64,000 nt of DNA, taken from assembly GCF_900240245.1 (NCBI RefSeq), contig NZ_OESQ01000001.1:275412-339411 (forward strand), read 5' to 3'. This document shows positions 60,011 to 64,000 of the stretch, piece by piece. The notes beneath the pieces were generated by a model. The model saw only the letters and a list, made by a program, of their open reading frames with translations, was not told the DNA's origin and searched no databases. Position 1 is the stretch's first letter. The number at the start of each line of letters is the position of its first letter. This stretch comes from Lachnoclostridium edouardi (GTDB lineage Bacteria; Bacillota; Clostridia; Lachnospirales; Lachnospiraceae). A program made the translations under genes and the position numbers.

Positions 60011-61930
60011 TTATGCGTCAATTTCTGCTTCATCTGCATGATCATATATAAACTGCCGTCTGGGGGGCACGTCGCTTCCCATAAGCATCTCCGTAATCTC
60101 AGAAGCCAGTCTGGCGTCCTCTATCTCCACCTGCTTTAACACACGCCGTTCAGGATCCAGGGTAGTCTCCCACAGCTGATCTGCGTCCATTTCTCCTAAT
60201 CCCTTATATCTTTGCAAGGTGAAATCTCCTGTATGAGTTCTTCTGTATCTTTCCAGCTCCTTTTCATCATAAAGATACTGCCCCTCCCCTTTTTTAGGCA
60301 CCACCTTAAATAAAGGAGGCATAGCAATAAACACATGGCCGTTATAAATTAACTCAGGCATAAAACGGTACAAAAATGTCAGAAGCAAAGTATCAATATG
60401 GCTGCCGTCCACGTCGGCATCAGTCATTAAAATAATCTTGTCATATCTTAGCTTGGTAATATCAAAATCATTTCCATACCCTTCTGAAAAGCCGCAGCCA
60501 AAGGCATTAATCATTGTCTTGATCTCAGCATTTGCCAGCACCTTGTCCATGGAAGCCTTTTCCACATTAAGAATTTTTCCACGAATAGGAAGAATGGCCT
60601 GATACTGTCTGTTTCTGGCTGTCTTTGCCGAACCTCCGGCAGAATCTCCCTCTACAATAAAGATCTCGCATCTGGATGCGTCTCTGCTTTCACAGTTAGC
60701 CAGCTTTCCGTTGCTGTCAAAGGAAAATTTAGACTTAGACAGCATATTGGTCTTAGCCTTTTCCTCCGCCTTTCTGATCTTCGCCGACTTTTCTGCGCAG
60801 GCAATCACTCCCTTTAAAATCTCCAGGTTCCTGTCAAAAAATCTTTGTACCTCGTCCCCTGTAATGGAAAATACTGCCTTTGTGGCGTCTGCGCTGGCCA
60901 GCTTTGTTTTTGTCTGGCCTTCAAAAATAGGATCCGGATGCTTCACTGCAACAATCGCCGTCATGCCGTTTCTGGTATCTGCGCCTGTAAAATTGGCGTC
61001 CCTGTCCTTTAAGATACCTAACTCCCTGGCATAGCTGTTAATCATCTGCGTAAATCTGGTTTTAAACCCGACTAAATGGGTTCCTCCCTCCTGAGTAAAA
61101 ATATTGTTGCAAAAGCCTAAAATATTTTCCTCAAAGGTATCTACAAACTGAAACGCCGCCTCTACCTCGATTCCCTCTGCAGTTCCCTTATAATAAACCG
61201 GGTCGTGGATAGCCTCTTTGCCTGCGTTCAGCTCTTTTACATATGCCACAATCCCTTCCGGCTCTGCAAAAATAATCTTCTCTTCCTCACCCGCTCTTTT
61301 ATTTTCATAGTAAATAGTCAGGCCCGGATTTAAATATGCCGTCTCGTGGAGGCGGCTTTTTAACCAGTCTGCTTTAAACTTTGTCTTTTCAAAAATTTCT
61401 CCGTCAGGAGAAAAATTAATCTCTGTTCCAGTGGCCCTTGTCTTTCCCACAACAGGAAGAAGGCCGTCCTGCAGCTCTACTACAGGGATGCCCCGCTCAT
61501 AAGCGTCGTGGTAAATACATCCGTTCCGGTATATTTTCACATCCATATGTTCAGATAAAGCGTTGACAACAGACGAGCCTACGCCGTGGAGACCGCCGCT
61601 TGTCTTATATGCGTCATTGTCAAACTTTCCCCCTGCGTGTAGAGTAGCCAAGACTACCCTCTCTGCCGAGATACCTTTTTTGTGCATCTCCACAGGAATG
61701 CCTCTGCCGCTATCCTTTACTGTACAGGAACCGTCTTTCTCCAAAGTCACCCATATCTCTGTACAATATCCTGCCAAATGCTCGTCCACCGCATTATCTA
61801 CAATTTCATATATTAAATGGTTAAGCCCTTTTGTACCAACCCCTCCTATGTACATACCCGGACGTTTTCTGACAGCCTCCAGGCCCTCCAGAACGGTAAT
61901 ACTGTCCGCATTATACTGTGTCTTAGCCAT
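60011..61930 (-). CDS. parE: Type IIA topoisomerase subunit B (topoisomerase IV ParE-like)
   Basis: Protein of 639 residues. The GHKL ATPase half has VRKRPGMYIGGVGTKGLNHLIYEIVDNAVDEH, VKDSGRGIPV, HAGGKFDNDAYKTSGGLHGVGSSVVNALS and QEGGTHLVGF; the Toprim half has IVEGDSAGGSAKTARNRQYQAILPIRGKILNVEKA and MTDADVDGSHI; it ends in the short ParE/GyrB tail (RRQFIYDHA). Together with the subunit A gene it decatenates and relaxes DNA using ATP. Likely start has a ribosome binding site in AGGCG, fairly weak. Confidence 0.85.
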   Translation of the reverse strand: MAKTQYNADSITVLEGLEAVRKRPGMYIGGVGTKGLNHLIYEIVDNAVDEHLAGYCTEIWVTLEKDGSCTVKDSGRGIPVEMHKKGISAERVVLATLHAGGKFDNDAYKTSGGLHGVGSSVVNALSEHMDVKIYRNGCIYHDAYERGIPVVELQDGLLPVVGKTRATGTEINFSPDGEIFEKTKFKADWLKSRLHETAYLNPGLTIYYENKRAGEEEKIIFAEPEGIVAYVKELNAGKEAIHDPVYYKGTAEGIEVEAAFQFVDTFEENILGFCNNIFTQEGGTHLVGFKTRFTQMINSYARELGILKDRDANFTGADTRNGMTAIVAVKHPDPIFEGQTKTKLASADATKAVFSITGDEVQRFFDRNLEILKGVIACAEKSAKIRKAEEKAKTNMLSKSKFSFDSNGKLANCESRDASRCEIFIVEGDSAGGSAKTARNRQYQAILPIRGKILNVEKASMDKVLANAEIKTMINAFGCGFSEGYGNDFDITKLRYDKIILMTDADVDGSHIDTLLLTFLYRFMPELIYNGHVFIAMPPLFKVVPKKGEGQYLYDEKELERYRRTHTGDFTLQRYKGLGEMDADQLWETTLDPERRVLKQVEIEDARLASEITEMLMGSDVPPRRQFIYDHADEAEIDA

Positions 61931-62119
61931 GTTACGCCTCCATATCTTGTAAATTCTTCTGATATTATTACATAAACCAAAATTTTTGGCAAGTGATTAT
62001 AAAATTGAAAAATTTGAAATTTTAAAAAAAATCAAAAAAGTACTTGATTTTTTTCCTAAGGGATGATAATACCTGACTTTGGTATCAGAGATTAAAAAAT
62101 AGTGCAAACTTTAAGGTTT

Positions 62120-62150
62120 AGAAGGACTGCTAGCGGCAGTCCTTCTGTGT
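62120..62150 (-). terminator. Hairpin downstream of the transposase
   Basis: AGAAGGACTGC (62120-62130) pairs perfectly with GCAGTCCTTCT (62136-62146). It lies just after the transposase stop at 62157 and before the parE upstream region; the T-rich flank is weak but present on one strand. It could be a terminator or part of the IS end. Confidence 0.6.
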
Positions 62151-62156
62151 TTGTTA

Positions 62157-63833
62157 TTATAGTTTATAATTAAAAATGGTGTTTATTTGAGTTTCAGATA
62201 GAAAGTAATTCGTTAAAGGAAGATGAAATTTATCAGCTAGGTCATTTATAAAAGTACAATCCCTTGTGGTGTTTATATATTTATGTTCGCCTTTTGTTAC
62301 CCTGAAATCTTTAATGAATCTAAATATATCTGAAGTTGAATATTTTTCATCCAGTATCTTAAATTGAAAAATCCTCTCTAAGAGAACTGTTAAATAGCAA
62401 ATCAAAAAGTGGCCTTTAATCGTATTTTCTTTTTGAAGAAATACCGGCCGTGCATCCAGGTCTGATTTCATAATCTTAAAGGATTCTTCAATTCTCCACA
62501 GATTATGGTAAGTACAGTAAATATCCTGATCTGTCATCTGGGTTTCGGATGTGACCAGAAGATTGTATCCGGCAAGTTCGAGGTCCTTATCGATGGCAGC
62601 CTGATTAATCCTTGTTTTTGCTTTATTTCCTGTTTTATCTGTGAAATCCACATATTTTCCTGCTTCTCCAAAGTCATTCCTTTTGGCTTGTGACAGGGTA
62701 AGTGCTTTTGCTTTTTCTACAAGGCGGTTTATTTCATATCTTTTTTTTGCAGCAAGGGAAGGATTGTAGGTAACCAGGCGTTTCTCTGTAAGCATAATGG
62801 TCTGTTTTTTTCCGTTATACTCTATGGAATAAGGAAAAGTATCAATACAGCTTTTATAGCGGTATAAAAGTTTTCCGCTTTTATCTTTGACATCTTTGTA
62901 ATCCTGTTCTAATAATACCCAGGTTTTTTCTGTCGAAGGCAAGGTTTTTACAGATTTTGAAAACAGATAACCATCTCCATTCTGTTTTGAAAACGCAATG
63001 TTTTGTGCACAATTAAGTCCTTTGTCTGCGACATGGATGGTTTTTCCCATGATATTGTTCCTATTTTTAAGTCCATCAATCACATCACGTAGAATGGGTT
63101 TTTCTGACTCATTTCCCGGATACATCTTCATACCGACCGGAATCTGGTTCCGATCCAAAAGGAGCCCAAGACCGATGATGGGTTCCTTTTTGTTTTCTTT
63201 GCTCGGTCCTTTTTTTCTGAAATCATCCTCCCTGTCTATTTCAAAATAGAAATTCGTACAATCAAAGTAAGAGTTTGAAGTATCCAGTCCATAAACAGCC
63301 GCAGTTTGTACAGTAAAGATCTCGATAAACTTTTCATAGTTTTCTCCCAAAAAGGCAAGACCATCAAGAAGCTGATCATAGGAATAATGCGACGAATGGT
63401 ACAGATTGGGAAGCACATCGTGGAATGTCCTGTTTTTACTGCATGGGCATACACCTCTTGCGTAGACTAATGTAGAAATCAATTCATAAAGATCGAACTG
63501 AAAATCATATGTAAGATGAAAATAATTCACATACTTTTGGATTTTTAATTTCTCAAGGATTGCTTTCAGTGGAAAGTATCCAAGATAAAGAGTTGGAGAA
63601 ATGTCAGAAATTTTGCGGACACCTTCTTCTTTTCGTTGCTGGTTTAAGAGAGCTACTTCTTGTTGGTAAAAAGAGATTGGATCTTCCATGCCGTTCTTTT
63701 TCAGTGTTTCTACAGAGCCAAGGGATTTGTAGCATTTGTGAGCTGCCCCCTTTTTTTCCTGATTATAAAAACTGTCATAAATCGCAAGATAAGTTCTGCC
63801 TTTTAAAGTTGTCTTTTTTAAAAAATATGCCAT
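62157..63833 (-). CDS. IS1634-family transposase
   Basis: Protein of 558 residues; the start MAYFLKKTTLKG at 63833 has GGAGGGATT upstream and matches the usual N-terminus, whereas the longer frame adds 35 unlike residues. It is a DDE transposase of the IS4 superfamily, IS1634 group: YPLKAILEKL-like region, first Asp in SNSYFDCTNFYFEI (D191), second in MGKTIHVADKGLNC (D270) and Glu in HNLWRIEESFKIMKSDLDARP. The protein is complete and unbroken, so the element may be recently active. Confidence 0.9.
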   Translation of the reverse strand: MAYFLKKTTLKGRTYLAIYDSFYNQEKKGAAHKCYKSLGSVETLKKNGMEDPISFYQQEVALLNQQRKEEGVRKISDISPTLYLGYFPLKAILEKLKIQKYVNYFHLTYDFQFDLYELISTLVYARGVCPCSKNRTFHDVLPNLYHSSHYSYDQLLDGLAFLGENYEKFIEIFTVQTAAVYGLDTSNSYFDCTNFYFEIDREDDFRKKGPSKENKKEPIIGLGLLLDRNQIPVGMKMYPGNESEKPILRDVIDGLKNRNNIMGKTIHVADKGLNCAQNIAFSKQNGDGYLFSKSVKTLPSTEKTWVLLEQDYKDVKDKSGKLLYRYKSCIDTFPYSIEYNGKKQTIMLTEKRLVTYNPSLAAKKRYEINRLVEKAKALTLSQAKRNDFGEAGKYVDFTDKTGNKAKTRINQAAIDKDLELAGYNLLVTSETQMTDQDIYCTYHNLWRIEESFKIMKSDLDARPVFLQKENTIKGHFLICYLTVLLERIFQFKILDEKYSTSDIFRFIKDFRVTKGEHKYINTTRDCTFINDLADKFHLPLTNYFLSETQINTIFNYKL

Positions 63834-64000
63834 AGAATCCCTCCTCAAAAAGATAGCACCACTAACACTATTAGTATATCGCAAAAAAAGAATTTTGAAA
63901 AGTTTTTTTGCAATAAAAAAAGCCTTATTTAAAGGCATTTGTGAGGCTTCAGAGCAGAAAATACTCCTAAAGATTTCTAGTGCTAACTTCTAAAGACGGG

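Larger units (their letters stand above)
62050..64000. mobile_element. Insertion sequence carrying the IS1634 transposase (ends not resolved)
   Basis: The transposase plus flanks form an IS. Only one end region is in view: the 3' flank near 62050-62156 before parE, and the right end may be beyond 64000. A pair of similar strings (AGTGCAAACTTTAAG near 62101 and AGTGCTAACTTCTAAAG near 63980) is direct rather than inverted, so I could not define true terminal repeats or a target duplication. Left edge given here is approximate. Confidence 0.5.

Noticed and set aside
1..64000. CRISPR array or rRNA operon
   Set aside because: No regularly spaced repeats and no conserved rRNA sequence were seen anywhere in the window.

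Overview
The window looks like a chromosomal segment of a low-to-moderate GC, anaerobic, probably spore-forming Firmicute, most likely a member of the Lachnospiraceae (Clostridium cluster XIVa). This rests on the gene families present: acetate kinase/phosphotransacetylase, LL-diaminopimelate aminotransferase, a PurO-like IMP cyclohydrolase paired with a stand-alone AICAR formyltransferase, a sigma-K fragment, a zinc-type ribosomal protein L32, a DarA-type c-di-AMP receptor and AGGAGG-type ribosome binding sites. Most genes are on the minus strand. No rRNA and no CRISPR array were seen; there is one tRNA (Leu, anticodon CAA).

Positions 1-6.7 kb hold a beta-lactam sensing and cell-wall locus: the C-terminal sensor half of a BlaR1 receptor (cut by the left edge), a class A and a class B penicillin-binding protein, and two BlaI-type operator palindromes, one lying between the -35 and -10 of the class B PBP promoter. 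Next to it (6.7-7.0 kb) is only the N-terminal part of sigma-K. It ends at about the codon where skin-type elements split this gene in other spore formers.

Positions 8208-15720 are a mobilizable transposon of about 7.5 kb. It has a TnpX-like large serine recombinase, a TnpW-like small protein, a MobV relaxase with a candidate oriT, a short RepA_N-type initiator, a cysteine-rich VLP protein, an XRE regulator with its own operators, an alpha/beta hydrolase and an aminoglycoside 6-adenylyltransferase of the ANT(6)-I family. Its ends are 17-bp imperfect inverted repeats. It is inserted inside dapL: codons 1-42 lie at 15.72-15.85 kb and the rest at 7.12-8.21 kb. Joining the two pieces without the element restores a reading frame of exactly 404 codons.

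Positions 16.0-18.05 kb carry the last two steps of IMP synthesis, led by a ZTP (pfl) riboswitch with an overlapping terminator. Positions 18.06-28.7 kb carry a GNAT gene, a three-gene exported-protein/MacB-type ABC operon, and a chaperone group (HscC-like Hsp70, a giant TPR protein with a degenerate J domain, and a zinc-ribbon membrane protein). Positions 28.7-44.2 kb are core metabolism and housekeeping: hom, yitT, rpmF, the YceD-like gene, ackA, pta, darA, tmcAL, a methyltransferase, a phosphatase, UPF0210 and ACT proteins, a WalJ-like hydrolase, coaE, polA and a zinc-finger membrane protein.

Positions 44.3-62 kb contain tRNA-Leu, an ABC-class ATPase, a PAP2 phosphatase, a lipoprotein, upp, an NSS transporter, a beta-helix acyltransferase-like protein, topoisomerase III, a YbaK protein, a cation/proton antiporter, galM, asd, deoD and a second type IIA topoisomerase pair (parC/parE-like). 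The window ends with an IS1634-family transposase whose right boundary was not found. The aspartate pathway is represented by asd, hom and the interrupted dapL, so the transposon hits the branch leading to diaminopimelate and lysine.
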